A DNA stretch of 64,000 nt from Pterois miles (Eukaryota; Chordata; Actinopteri; Perciformes; Scorpaenidae): assembly GCA_947000775.1 (NCBI GenBank), contig CAMQGK010000436.1, positions 1,134,001-1,198,000 of the forward strand. Direction: 5' to 3'. Positions 49,701 to 62,151 of this stretch are shown here, in pieces (position 1 is the stretch's first letter; the number at the start of each line of letters is the position of its first letter). Below the pieces are notes generated by a model that made no database searches, was not told where the DNA came from, and worked only from the letters and a program-made list of their open reading frames with translations. Both the position numbers and the translations under genes were made by a program.

Positions 49701-52700
49701 GTGTGTATCAGTGTCTACCAGAGTGTGAGTCAGTGTGTATCAGAGTGTGTGTATCAGTGTGTATCAGAGTGTTTATATCAGAGTGTGTCTATCAGAGTGT
49801 GTGTATCAGTGTGTATCGGAGTGTATCAGAGTGTGTGTATCAGAGTGTGTGTGAGAGTGTATCAGTGTGTATCAGAGTGTGTCTATCAGAGTGTGTATCA
49901 GTGTGTATCAGAGTGTGTCTATCAGAGTGTGTGTATCAGAGTGTATTAGTGTTTCTATCGGAGTGTGTGTATCAGTGTGTATCAGAGTGTGTGTGAGAGT
50001 GTATCAGTGTGTATCAGAGTGTGTATCAGCGTGTGTATCAGAGTGTGTATCAGAGTGTGTATCAGAGTTAGAATCAGAGTGTATCAGAGTGTGTATCATA
50101 GTGTATCAGAGTGTATCAGAGTGAGTCAGTGTGTATCAGAGTGTATCAGAGTGTGAGTCAGTGTGTATCAGATTGTATCAGAGTGTGTATCAGAGTGAGA
50201 ATCAGAGTTTATCAGAGTGTGTATCATAGTATATCAGAGTGTATCAGAGTGAGTCAGTGTGTATCAGAGTGTGTATCAGAGTGTGTATCAGGGTGTGAGT
50301 CAGTGTGTCAGAGTGTATCAGAGTGTATCAGAGTGTGAGTCAGTGTGAATCAGAGTGTATCAGAGTTTGTATCAGGGTGTGAGTAAGTGTGTCAGAGTGT
50401 ATCAGAGTGAGTCAGTGTGTATCAGAGTGTGTATCAGCGTGTATCAGTGTGTGTGAGAGTGTATCAGTGTGTATCAGAGTGTGTATCAGCGTGTGTATCA
50501 GAGTGTATGTATCAGAGTGTGTGTATCAGAGTGTGTATCAGTGTGTATCAGAGTGTGTGTATCAGAGTGTGTGTATCAGAGAGTGTGTATCAGAGTGTGT
50601 ATCAGAGTGTGTGTATCAGTATGTATCAGTGTGTGTATATCAGAGTGTGTCTATCAGAGTGTGTGTATCAGTGTGTATCAGAGTTTATCAGAGTGTGTAT
50701 CAGCGTGTGAATCAGAGTGTGTATCAGAGTGTATTAGAGTGTATCAGAGTGAGTCAGTGTGTATCAGAGTGTATCAGAGTGTGAGTCAGTGTGTATCAGA
50801 GTGTATCAGAGTGTGTATCAGAGTGTGTATCAGAGTGTGTATCAGAGTGTATCAGTGTGTGTATCAGTGTGTGTATCAGAGTCTGTATGTTTGTGTATCA
50901 GTATGTATCAGAGTGTGTATCAGAGTGTGAGTCAGTGTGTATCAGAGTGTGTGTATCAAAGTGTGTCTATGAAAGTGTGTGTATCAGTGTGTATCAGAGT
51001 GTGTACATAAGTGTGTATCATTATGTGTGTGAGAGTGTATAAGTGTGTATCAGATTGTGTATCAGAGTGTGTATCAGTGTGTGTATCAGAGTGTCTGTCA
51101 GAGTGTGTGTATCAGAGTGTGTCTATCAGAGTGTGTGTATCAGTGTGTATCAGAGTGTGTGTATCAGATTGTGTATCAGAGTGTGTATCAGAGTGTGTGT
51201 ATCAGTGTGTATCAGAGTGTGTATATCAGAGTGTGTCTTTCAGAGTGTGTGTATCAGTATGTATCAGTGTGTGTATATCAGAGTGTGTCTATCTGAGTGT
51301 GTGTATCAGTGTGTATCAGAGTGTATCAGAGTGTGAATCAGTGTGTATCAGAGTGTATCAGAGTGTGTATCAGAGTGAGAATCAGAGTTTATGAGAATGT
51401 GTATCATAGTATATCAGAGTGAGTCAGTGTGTATCAGAGTGTGTATCAGAGTGTGTATCAGGGCGTGAGTCAGTGTGTCAGAGTGTATCAGAGTGTATCA
51501 GAGTGTGTATGAGTGTGTATCAGTGTCTACCAGAGTGTGAGTCAGTGTGTATCAGAGTGTGTATCAGCGTGTGTATCAGAGTGTGTATCAGAGTGTGTAT
51601 CAGAGTGTATCAGAGTGTATCAGAGTGAGTCAGTGTGTATCAGAGTGTATCAGAGTGTGTATTAGAGTGAGAATCAGAGTTTATCAGAGTGTGTATCATA
51701 GTATAACAGAGTGTATCAGAGTGAGTCAGTGTGTATCAGAGTGTGTATCAGAATGTGTATCAGGGTGTGAGTCAGTGTGTATCAGAGTGTGTATCAGGGT
51801 GTGAGTTAGTGTGTCAGAGTGTATCAGAGTGTATCAGAGTGTGAGTCAGTGTGTATCAGAGTGTGTATCAGGGTGTGAGTTAGTGTGTCAGAGTGTATCA
51901 GAGTGAGTCAGTGTGTATCAGAGTGTGTATCAGCGTGTGTATCAGAGTGTATGTATCAGAGTTTGTGTATCAGAGCGTGTGTATCAGAGTGTGTATCAGT
52001 ATGTATCAGAGTGTGTGTATCAGAGTGTGTATCAGAGTGTGTGTATCAGTACGTATCAGTGTGTGTATATCAGAGTGTGTCTATCAGAGTGTGTGTATCA
52101 GTGTGTATCAGAGTGTATCAGAGTGTGTATCAGCGTCTGTATCAGAGTGGTTATCAGAGTGTGTATCAGAGTGAGAATCAGAGTGTATCAGAGCGTGTAT
52201 CATAGTATATCAGAGTGTATCAGAGTGAGTCAGTGTGTATCAGAGTGTATCAGAGTGTGAGTCAGTGTGTATCAGAGTATATCAGAGTGTTTATCAGAGT
52301 GAGAATCAGAGTTTTTCAGAGTGTGTATCATAGTATATCAGGGTGTATGTGTGCGTATCAGTGTGTATCAGAGTGTGAGTCAGTGTGTATCAGAGTGTGA
52401 GTCAGTGTGTATCAGAGCGTGTGTATCAGAGTGTGTGTATCAGTGTGTATAAGAGTGTGTATCAGTGTGTGTATCAGAGTGTCTGTCAGAGTGTGTGTAT
52501 CAGAGTGTGTCTGTCAGAGTGTGTGTAACAGTATGTATCAGAGTGTGTGTATCAGAGTGTCTATCAGTGTGTATCAGAGTGTGTGTATCAGATTGTGTAT
52601 CACAGTGTGTGTATCAGTGTGTATCAGAGTGTGTATATCAGAGTGTGTGTATCAGTGTGTATCGGAGTGTATCAGAGTGTGTGTATCAGAGTATGTGTGA

Positions 52701-53354
52701 GAGTGTATCAGTGTGTATCAGAGTGTGTCTATCAGAGTGTGTATCAGTGTGTATCAGAGTGTGTCTATCAGAGTGTGTGTATCAGAGTGTATCAGTGTTT
52801 CTATCGGAGTGTGTGTATCGGTATGTATCAGAGTGTGTGTGAGAGTGTATCAGTGTGTATCAGAGTGTGTATCAGAGTGAGAATCAGATTGTATCAGAGT
52901 GTGTATCATAGTGTATCAGAGTGTGAGTCAGTGTGTATCAGAGTGTATCAAAGTGTGTATCAAAGTGTGTATCAGAGTGAGAATCAGAGTTTATCAGAGT
53001 GTGTATCATAGTATATCAGAGTGTATCAGAGTGAGTCAGTGTGTATGAGAGTGTGTATCAGAGTGTGTATCAGAGTGTGTCAATCAGAGTGGGTATCAGT
53101 GTGTATCAGAGTGTGTCTGTCAGAGTGTGTGTATCAGAGTGTATCAGTGTTTCTGTCGGAGTGTGTGTATCAGTGTGTATCAGAGTGAGTCAGTGTTTAT
53201 CAGAGTGTATCAGAGTGTATCAGAGTGTGAGTCAGTGTGTATCAGAGTGTATCAGAGTGTGTATCAGAGTGAGAATCAGAGTTTATCAGAGTGTGTATCA
53301 TAGTATATAAGAGTGTATCAGAGTGAGTCAGTATGTATCAGAGTGTGTATCAGG
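46717..53354 (+). repeat. Right satellite block, first part
   Basis: Same (GT)n-ATCAGA units and orientation as the left block, but a different set of variants. It has GTGTCTACCAGAG and GTATGAGTG units. It lacks the GTGTATCGGTATG landmark except for one example near 52817 and lacks the ATCAAAGTG/CATAAG cassette except for a diverged form near 50960-51010. The last ~280 bp are a displaced copy of 47087-47368. Confidence 0.95.
53062..53354 (+). repeat. Displaced copy of 47087-47368 at the duplication junction
   Basis: This piece matches 47076-47368 at a constant 5986-bp shift without indels, including the rare GTGTCAATCAGAGTGGG and CTGTCGGAG variants. It joins the copy-1 satellite through a shared AGTGTGTATCAG. 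It ends at CAGG, where LINE sequence GGTCGGGG begins, with GG common to both sides. Confidence 0.88.
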
Positions 53355-54082
53355 TCGGGGATGGGTGTTGGGTGGTGGGTGGGCCCTCGTGCCCCATGCC
53401 CCCTGGCCCTGTTCGGGGTGCTCTGGGGGGTGCCGGCCGCTCCCTCCTCTGGGCATCTGGGTGTGTGTGCGGCCCGGCGGCTCTGATGGCTATCTGGGTG
53501 TTGCCTCCTTGGTGCTCTCATGTCCTGGGATGGGGTGGTGCACTTGACCAGTTTGCCCAGGTTTAGTCACGACAGCCGCTCTGGGCTTCGGTGTCAATAA
53601 CACATGCATGATTGGGTTCAGGGCCTGCCAGCACCTGCCGAGTCCCATTGTTGAGAACTAATGGGACCCGCAAAAATGTGCTAGATCATTCTTCGATCTT
53701 TACACTGGACTCACGGACTTCATGCACTTTATCACTCTTGATCTCTGACGGTTTAACTTTCTCCCTTCTGTTGTTTCTCATAGGTTACTAGTTGATGGGC
53801 ATAAATCAGCACCTCACATTCATAGCATGTACCCTTCCCAACCCATCTTATCTCCCCCTATCTATCCCACATTTTCCCCTCAACTCACTTAAGTATAGCA
53901 CTTCCCTCTCTGGCTCGTAATAGGAAAACCCAATAAAGATTAGTTACCAGGAGGGACGGTGATGGTCACACACGCACTAAAATATTAACATACTTTTGTG
54001 CAATACTAAAATAAGCACAGATCCCATAAAAAGTTGTTACCTCCTTTTGTGGTATTCATCGATGGGAGTCAGTGCTGACAGG

Positions 54083-54113
<31 letters not shown>
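53353..54113 (+). mobile_element. Second copy of the LINE 3' end, a duplication product
   Basis: The last ~735 bp of the LINE 3' region plus an A28 tail, identical to 45954-46716 apart from one G and one A. It carries no coding sequence. The satellite downstream of its tail is the same as downstream of the full element, so it came with the segmental duplication and not from a separate, heavily truncated insertion. The AATAAA and terminal inverted repeat (54068-54079) are preserved. Confidence 0.93.
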
Positions 54114-54116
<3 letters not shown>

Positions 54117-57100
54117 TGTATCAGAGTGTATCAGAGTGTGAGTCAGTGTGTATCAGAGTGTATCAGAGTGTGTATCAGAGTGAGAATCAGAGTTTATCAG
54201 AGTGTGTCATAGTATATCAGAGTGTATCAGACTGAGTCAGTGTGTATCAGAGTGTGTATCAGAGTGTGTATCAGGGTGTGAGTCAGTGTGTCAGAGTGTA
54301 TCAGAGTGTATCAGAGTGTGAGTCAGTGTGTATCAGTGTGTATCAGAGTGTGTATCAGGGTGTGAGTCAGTGTGTCAGAGTGTATCAGAGTGAGTCAGTG
54401 TGTATCAGAGTGTGCATCAGCGTGTATCAGTGTGTGTGAGAGTGCATCAGTGTGTACCAGAGTGTGTATCATAGTGTGTATCAGAGTGTGTCAATCAGAG
54501 TGGGTATCAGTGTGTATCAGAGTGTGTCTGTCAGAGTGTGTGTATCAGAGTGTATCAGTGTTTCTGTCGGAGTGTGTGTATCAGTGTGTATCAGAGTGAG
54601 TCAGTGTTTATCAGAGTGTATCAGAGTGTATCAGAGTGTGAGTCAGTGTGTATCAGAGTGTATCAGAGTGTGTATCAGAGTGAGAATCAGAGTTTATCAG
54701 AGTGTGTATCATAGTATATAAGAGTGTATCAGAGTGAGTCAGTATGTATCAGAGTGTGTATCAGGGCGTGAGTCATTGTGTCAGAATGTATCAGAGTGTG
54801 TATGACTGTGTATCAGTGTGTGTATGAGAGTGTGTATCAGAGTGTGTATGTGTGTGTATCAGTGTCTACCAGAGTGTGAGTCAGTGTGTATCAGTGTGTG
54901 CATGAGAGTGTGTATCAGAGTGTGTATCAGAGTATATCAGAGTGTATCAGAGTGAGTCAGTGTGTATCAGAGTGTATCAGAGTGTGAGTCAGTGTGTATC
55001 AGAGTGTATCAGAGTGTTTATCAGGGTGTGAGTCAGTGTGTCAGAGTGTATCAGAGTGAGTCAGTGTGTATAAGAGTGTGTATCAGCGTGTATCAGTGTG
55101 TGTGAGAGTGTATCAGTGTGTATCAGCGTGTGTATCAGCGTGTGTATCAGAGAGTATGTATCAGAGTGTGTGTATCAGAGTGTATGTATCGGAGTGTGTA
55201 TCAGAGTGTGTGTATCAGAGTGTGTATCAGAGTGTGAGTATCAGTATGTATCAGTGTGTGTATATCAGAATTTGTCTATCAGAGTGTGTGTATCAGTGTG
55301 TATCAGAGTGTATCAGCGTGTGTATCAGAGTGTGTATCAGAGTGAGAATCAGAGTGTATCAGAGTGTGTATCATAGTGTATCAGAGCGTATCAGAGTGAG
55401 TCAGTGTGTATCAGAGTGTGTATCAGGGCGAGTCATTGTGTCAGAATGTATCAGAGTGTGTATGAGTGTGTATCAGTGTGTGTATGAGAGTGTGTATCAG
55501 AGTGTGTATGTGTGTGTATCAGTGTCTACCACAGTGTGAGTCAGTGTGTATCAGTGTGTGCATGAGAGTGTGTATCAGAGTGTGTATCATAGTGTATCAG
55601 AGTGTATCAGAGTGAGTCAGTGTGTATCAGAGTGTATCAGAGTGTGTATCAGTGTGTGTATCAGAGTGTCTGTCAGAGTGTGTGTATCAGAGTGTGTGTA
55701 TCAGAGTGTCTGTATCAGTGTGTATCAGAGTATGTGTATCAGAGTGTGTGTATCATATTGTGTATCAGAGTGTGTATCAGAGTGTGTATCAGTGTGTATC
55801 AGAGTGTGTATATCAGAGTGTGTCTATCAGAGTGTTTGTATCAGTGTGTATCAGAGTGTGTGTATCAGAGTGTGTGTGAGAGTGTATCAGTGTGTATCAG
55901 AGTGTGTCTATCAGAGTGTGTGTATCAGAGTGTATCAGTGTTTCTATCGGAGTGTGTGTATCAGGATGTATCAGAGTGTGTGTGAGAGTGTATCAGTGTG
56001 TATCAGAGTGTGTATCAGCGTGTGTATCAGAGTGTGTATCAGAGTGAGAATCAGTGTGTATCAGAGTGTGTATCATAGTGTATCAGAGTTTATCAGAGTG
56101 AGTCAGTGTGTATCAGAGTGTATAAGAGTGTGTATCAGAGTGTATCAGAGTGTATCAGAGTGAGTCAGTGTGTATCAGAGTGTGTATCAGAGTGTGTATC
56201 AGGGTGTGAGTCAGTGTGTCAGAGTGTTTATGAGTGTATCAGAGTGTGAGTCAGTGTGTATCAGAGTGTATCAGACTGTGTATCAGCGTGTATCAGTGTG
56301 TGTGAGAGTGTATCAGTGTGTATCAGAGTGTGTATCAGCGTGTGTATCAGAGTGTATGTATCAGAGTGTGTGTATCAGAGTGTGTATCAGTGTGTATCAG
56401 AGTGTGTGTATCAGTATGTATCAGAGTGTGTGTATCAGAGTGTGTTTATCAGAGTTTGTGTATCAGATCGTGTATCAGAGTGTGTATCAGAGTGTGTGTA
56501 TCAGTGTGTATCAGAGTGTGTATATCAGAGTACGTCTATCAGAGTGTGTGTATCAGTATGTATCAGAGTGTATCAGAGTGTGTTTATCAGAGTGTGTTTG
56601 AGAGTGTATCAGTGTGTATCAGAGTTTGTCTATCAGAGTGTGTATCAGTGTGTATCATAGTGTGTCTGTCAGAGTGTGTGTATCAGAGTGTATCAGTGTT
56701 TCTATCGGAGTGTGTGTATCAGTGTGTATCAGAGTGTGTGTGAGAGTGTATCAGTGTGTATCAGAGTGTGTATTACAGTGTGTATCATAGTGTATCAGAG
56801 TGTATCAGAGTGAGTCAGTGTGTATCAGAGTGTATCAGAGTGTATCAGAGTGTATCAGAGTGTGAGTCAGTGTGTATCAGAGTGTATCAGAGTGAGGATC
56901 AGAGTTTATCAGAGTGTGTATCATAGTATATCAGAGTGTATCAGAGTGAGTCAGTGTGTATCAGAGTGTGTATCAGAGTGTGTATCAGGGCGTGAGTCAG
57001 TGTGTCAGAGTGTATCAGAGTGTATCAGAGTGTGTATGAGTGTGTATCATAGTGTGTATCAGATTGTGTATTAGAGTGTGTATCAGAGTGCGTATGTGTG

Positions 57101-60100
57101 TGTATCAGTGTCTACCAGAGTGTGAGTCAGTGTGTATCAGAGTGTGTGTATCAGTGTGTATCAGAGTGTTTATATCAGAGTGTGTCTATCAGAGTGTGTG
57201 TATCAGTGTGTATCGGAGTGTATCAGAGTGTGTGTATCAGAGTGTGTGTGAGAGTGTATCAGTGTGTATCAGAGTGTGTCTATCAGAGTGTGTATCAGTG
57301 TGTATCAGAGTGTGTCTATCAGAGTGTGTGTATCAGAGTGTATTAGTGTTTCTATCGGAGTGTGTGTATCAGTGTGTATCAGAGTGTGTGTGAGAGTGTA
57401 TCAGTGTGTATCAGAGTGTGTATCAGCGTGTGTATCAGAGTGTGTATCAGAGTGTGTATCAGAGTTAGAATCAGAGTGTATCAGAGTGTGTATCATAGTG
57501 TATCAGAGTGTATCAGAGTGAGTCAGTGTGTATCAGAGTGTATCAGAGTGTGAGTCAGTGTGTATCAGATTGTATCAGAGTGTGTATCAGAGTGAGAATC
57601 AGAGTTTATCAGAGTGTGTATCATAGTATATCAGAGTGTATCAGAGTGAGTCAGTGTGTATCAGAGTGTGTATCAGAGTGTGTATCAGGGTGTGAGTCAG
57701 TGTGTCAGAGTGTATCAGAGTGTATCAGAGTGTGAGTCAGTGTGAATCAGAGTGTATCAGAGTTTGTATCAGGGTGTGAGTAAGTGTGTCAGAGTGTATC
57801 AGAGTGAGTCAGTGTGTATCAGAGTGTGTAACAGCGTGTATCAGTGTGTGTGAGAGTGTATCAGTGTGTATGTGTGTGTATCAGCGTGTGTATCAGAGTG
57901 TATGTATCAGAGTGTGTGTATCAGAGTGTGTATCAGTGTGTATCAGAGTGTGTGTATCAGAGTGTGTGTATCAGAGAGTGTGTATCAGAGTGTGTATCAG
58001 AGTGTGTGTATCAGTATGTATCAGTGTGTGTATATCAGAGTGTGTCTATCAGAGTGTGTGTATCAGTGTGTATCAGAGTTTATCAGAGTGTGTATCAGCG
58101 TGTGAATCAGAGTGTGTATCAGAGTGTATTAGAGTGTATCAGAGTGAGTCAGTGTGTATCAGAGTGTATCAGAGTGTGAGTCAGTGTGTATCAGAGTGTA
58201 TCAGAGTGTGTATCAGAGTGTGTATCAGAGTGTGTATCAGAGTGTATCAGTGTGTGTATCAGTGTGTGTATCAGAGTCTGTATGTTTGTGTATCAGTATG
58301 TATCAGAGTGTGTATCAGAGTGTGAGTCAGTGTGTATCAGAGTGTGTGTATCAAAGTGTGTCTATGAAAGTGTGTGTATCAGTGTGTATCAGAGTGTGTA
58401 CATAAGTGTGTATCATTATGTGTGTGAGAGTGTATAAGTGTGTATCAGATTGTGTATCAGAGTGTGTATCAGTGTGTGTATCAGAGTGTCTGTCAGAGTG
58501 TGTGTATCAGAGTGTGTCTATCAGAGTGTGTGTATCAGTGTGTATCAGAGTGTGTGTATCAGATTGTGTATCAGAGTGTGTATCAGAGTGTGTGTATCAG
58601 TGTGTATCAGAGTGTGTATATCAGAGTGTGTCTTTCAGAGTGTGTGTATCAGTATGTATCAGTGTGTGTATATCAGAGTGTGTCTATCTGAGTGTGTGTA
58701 TCAGTGTGTATCAGAGTGTATCAGAGTGTGAATCAGTGTGTATCAGAGTGTATCAGAGTGTGTATCAGAGTGAGAATCAGAGTTTATGAGAATGTGTATC
58801 ATAGTATATCAGAGTGAGTCAGTGTGTATCAGAGTGTGTATCAGAGTGTGTATCAGGGCGTGAGTCAGTGTGTCAGAGTGTATCAGAGTGTATCAGAGTG
58901 TGTATGAGTGTGTATCAGTGTCTACCAGAGTGTGAGTCAGTGTGTATCAGAGTGTGTATCAGCGTGTGTATCAGAGTGTGTATCAGAGTGTGTATCAGAG
59001 TGTATCAGAGTGTATCAGAGTGAGTCAGTGTGTATCAGAGTGTATCAGAGTGTGTATCAGAGTGAGAATCAGAGTTTATCAGAGTGTGTATCATAGTATA
59101 ACAGAGTGTATCAGAGTGAGTCAGTGTGTATCAGAGTGTGTATCAGAATGTGTATCAGGGTGTGAGTCAGTGTGTATCAGAGTGTGTATCAGGGTGTGAG
59201 TTAGTGTGTCAGAGTGTATCAGAGTGTATCAGAGTGTGAGTCAGTGTGTATCAGAGTGTGTATCAGGGTGTGAGTTAGTGTGTCAGAGTGTATCAGAGTG
59301 AGTCAGTGTGTATCAGAGTGTGTATCAGCGTGTGTATCAGAGTGTATGTATCAGAGTTTGTGTATCAGAGCGTGTGTATCAGAGTGTGTATCAGTATGTA
59401 TCAGAGTGTGTGTATCAGAGTGTGTATCAGAGTGTGTGTATCAGTACGTATCAGTGTGTGTATATCAGAGTGTGTCTATCAGAGTGTGTGTATCAGTGTG
59501 TATCAGAGTGTATCAGAGTGTGTATCAGCGTCTGTATCAGAGTGGTTATCAGAGTGTGTATCAGAGTGAGAATCAGAGTGTATCAGAGCGTGTATCATAG
59601 TATATCAGAGTGTATCAGAGTGAGTCAGTGTGTATCAGAGTGTATCAGAGTGTGAGTCAGTGTGTATCAGAGTATATCAGAGTGTTTATCAGAGTGAGAA
59701 TCAGAGTTTTTCAGAGTGTGTATCATAGTATATCAGGGTGTATGTGTGCGTATCAGTGTGTATCAGAGTGTGAGTCAGTGTGTATCAGAGTGTGAGTCAG
59801 TGTGTATCAGAGCGTGTGTATCAGAGTGTGTGTATCAGTGTGTATAAGAGTGTGTATCAGTGTGTGTATCAGAGTGTCTGTCAGAGTGTGTGTATCAGAG
59901 TGTGTCTGTCAGAGTGTGTGTAACAGTATGTATCAGAGTGTGTGTATCAGAGTGTCTATCAGTGTGTATCAGAGTGTGTGTATCAGATTGTGTATCACAG
60001 TGTGTGTATCAGTGTGTATCAGAGTGTGTATATCAGAGTGTGTGTATCAGTGTGTATCGGAGTGTATCAGAGTGTGTGTATCAGAGTATGTGTGAGAGTG

Positions 60101-60468
60101 TATCAGTGTGTATCAGAGTGTGTCTATCAGAGTGTGTATCAGTGTGTATCAGAGTGTGTCTATCAGAGTGTGTGTATCAGAGTGTATCAGTGTTTCTATC
60201 GGAGTGTGTGTATCGGTATGTATCAGAGTGTGTGTGAGAGTGTATCAGTGTGTATCAGAGTGTGTATCAGAGTGAGAATCAGATTGTATCAGAGTGTGTA
60301 TCATAGTGTATCAGAGTGTGAGTCAGTGTGTATCAGAGTGTATCAAAGTGTGTATCAAAGTGTGTATCAGAGTGAGAATCAGAGTTTATCAGAGTGTGTA
60401 TCATAGTATATCAGAGTGTATCAGAGTGAGTCAGTGTGTATGAGAGTGTGTATCAGAGTGTGTATCAG
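53353..60468 (+). repeat. 7.1 kb duplicated segment, copy 2
   Basis: Near-identical to 45954-53073. Differences found by eye: G4 against G5 in the first run, A28 against A29 in the tail, A at 57831 against T at 50434, a two-base-shorter altered stretch at 57871-57880, and C at 59058 against T at 51663. It diverges at 60469 (CAGGGCG against CAGAGTG). Confidence 0.92.
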
Positions 60469-60589
60469 GGCGTGAGTCAGTGTGTCAGAGTGTATCAGAG
60501 TGTATCAGAGTGTGAGTCAGTGTGTATCAGAGTGTATCAGAGTGTGTATGAGGGTGTGAGTCAGTGTGTCAGAGTGTATCAGAGTGTAT

Positions 60590-62151
60590 CAGTGTGTGTA
60601 TCAGAGTGTGTATGTGTGTTTATCAGTATGTGTCAGAGTGTGTATCAGAGTGTGAGTCAGTGTGTATCAGACTTTGTGTATCAAAGTGTGTCTATCAGAG
60701 TGTATGTATCAGTGTGTATCAGAGTGTGTGCATCAGTGTGTATCAGAATGTGTGTGAGTGTATCAGTGTGTATCAGAGTGTGTATGAGTGTGTATCAGAG
60801 TGTGTATGTGTGCATATCAGTGTGTATCAGAGTGTGAGTCAGTGTATATCAGAGTGTGAGTCAGTGTGTATCAGAGCGTGTGTATCAGTGTGTTTCTATC
60901 AGAGTGTGTGTATCAATGTGTATCACAGTGTATCGGAGTGTATCAGAGTGTGTGTATCAGAGTGTGTGTATGAGTGTGTATATCAGAGTGTGTGTATCAG
61001 TGTGTATCAGTGTGTGTATCAGAGTGTCTGTCAGAGTGTGCGTATCAGAGTGTCTCTATCAGTGTGTGTATCAGTCTGTATCAGAGTGTGTGTATCAGAG
61101 TGTGTATCAGTGTGTATCAGAGTGTGTATCAGAGTGTGTGTATCAGTGTGTATCAGAGTGTGTCTATCAGAGTGTCTATCAGAGTGTGTGTATCAGAGTG
61201 TGTGTAACAGAGTGTGTGTGAGAGTTTATCAGTGTGTATCAGAGTGTGTCTATCAGAGTGTGTATCAGTGTGTATCAGAGTGTGTCTATCAGAGTGTGTG
61301 TATCAGTGTGTATCAGAGTGTGTGTGAGAGTGTATCAGTGTGTATCAGAGTGTGTATCAGCGTGTGTATCAGAGTGTGTATCAGAGTGTGTATCAGAGTG
61401 AGAATCAGAGTGTATCAGAGTGTGTATCATAGTGTATCAGAGTGTATCAGAGTGAGTCAGTGTGTATCAGAGTGTATCAGAGTGTGTATCAGAGTGTGTA
61501 TCAGGGTGTGAGTCAGTGTGTCAGAGTGTATCAGAGTGTGTATCACAGTGTGTATCAGAGTGTGTATCAGAGTGAGTCAGTGTGTATCAGTGTATCAGAG
61601 TGTGTATCAGAGTGTATCAGAGTGTGTATCAGAGTGAGTCAGTGCGTATCAGCGTGTATCAGAGTGTGTATCAGAGTGTATCAGAGTGAGTCAGTGTGTA
61701 TCAGAGTGTATCAGAGTGTGTATCAGAGTGTATCAGAGTGTGTCAGAGTGTGTATCAGAGTGCATCAGAGTGTATCTGAGTGTATCAGTGTTTATCAGAG
61801 TGTATCAGAGTGTGTATCAGAGTGAGTCAGTGTGTATCAGAGTGTATCAGAGTGTTTATCATAGTGTATCAGAGTGTATCAGAGTGTGTCAGAGTGTGTA
61901 TCAGAGTGTATCAGAGTTTGTATCAGAGTGTATCAGAGTGTGTATCATAGTGTGTATCAGAGTGTATCAGAGTGAGTCAGTGTGTATCAGAATGTGTATC
62001 AGAGTGTGTATCAGAGTGTGTACCAGAGTGTATCAGAGTGTGTATCAGAGTGTATCATAGTTTATCAGAGTGTGTATCAGAGTGTATCAAAGTGTGTATC
62101 AGAGTGCGTCAGTGTATATCAGAGTGTGTATCAGAGTGTATCAGAGTGTAT
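60590..62151 (+). repeat. Higher-order repeat G, copy 1
   Basis: Matches the next unit at a shift of 1562 bp, rising to 1578 and then 1590 bp. Shared rare variants include GTGTGTTTATCAG at ~60613, ATCAGACTTTGTG at ~60667 and TATCTGAG at ~61773. Confidence 0.85.

Larger units (their letters stand above)
45954..53073 (+). repeat. 7.1 kb duplicated segment, copy 1 (LINE tail plus satellite)
   Basis: Runs from GGTCGGGGG inside the LINE G-rich cluster, through the poly(A) tail, to satellite at 53073. It is repeated from 53353. The shift is 7399/7398 bp in the LINE tail, 7397 bp after the A-tract and 7395 bp after ~50480, each step being a one- or two-base indel. Confidence 0.92.

Noticed and set aside
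53353..54113. Independent, strongly 5'-truncated second LINE insertion
   Set aside because: The satellite after its A-tail is the same ~6.4 kb sequence that follows the full element, and its 5' edge is a rearrangement junction. Duplication explains everything with one insertion.
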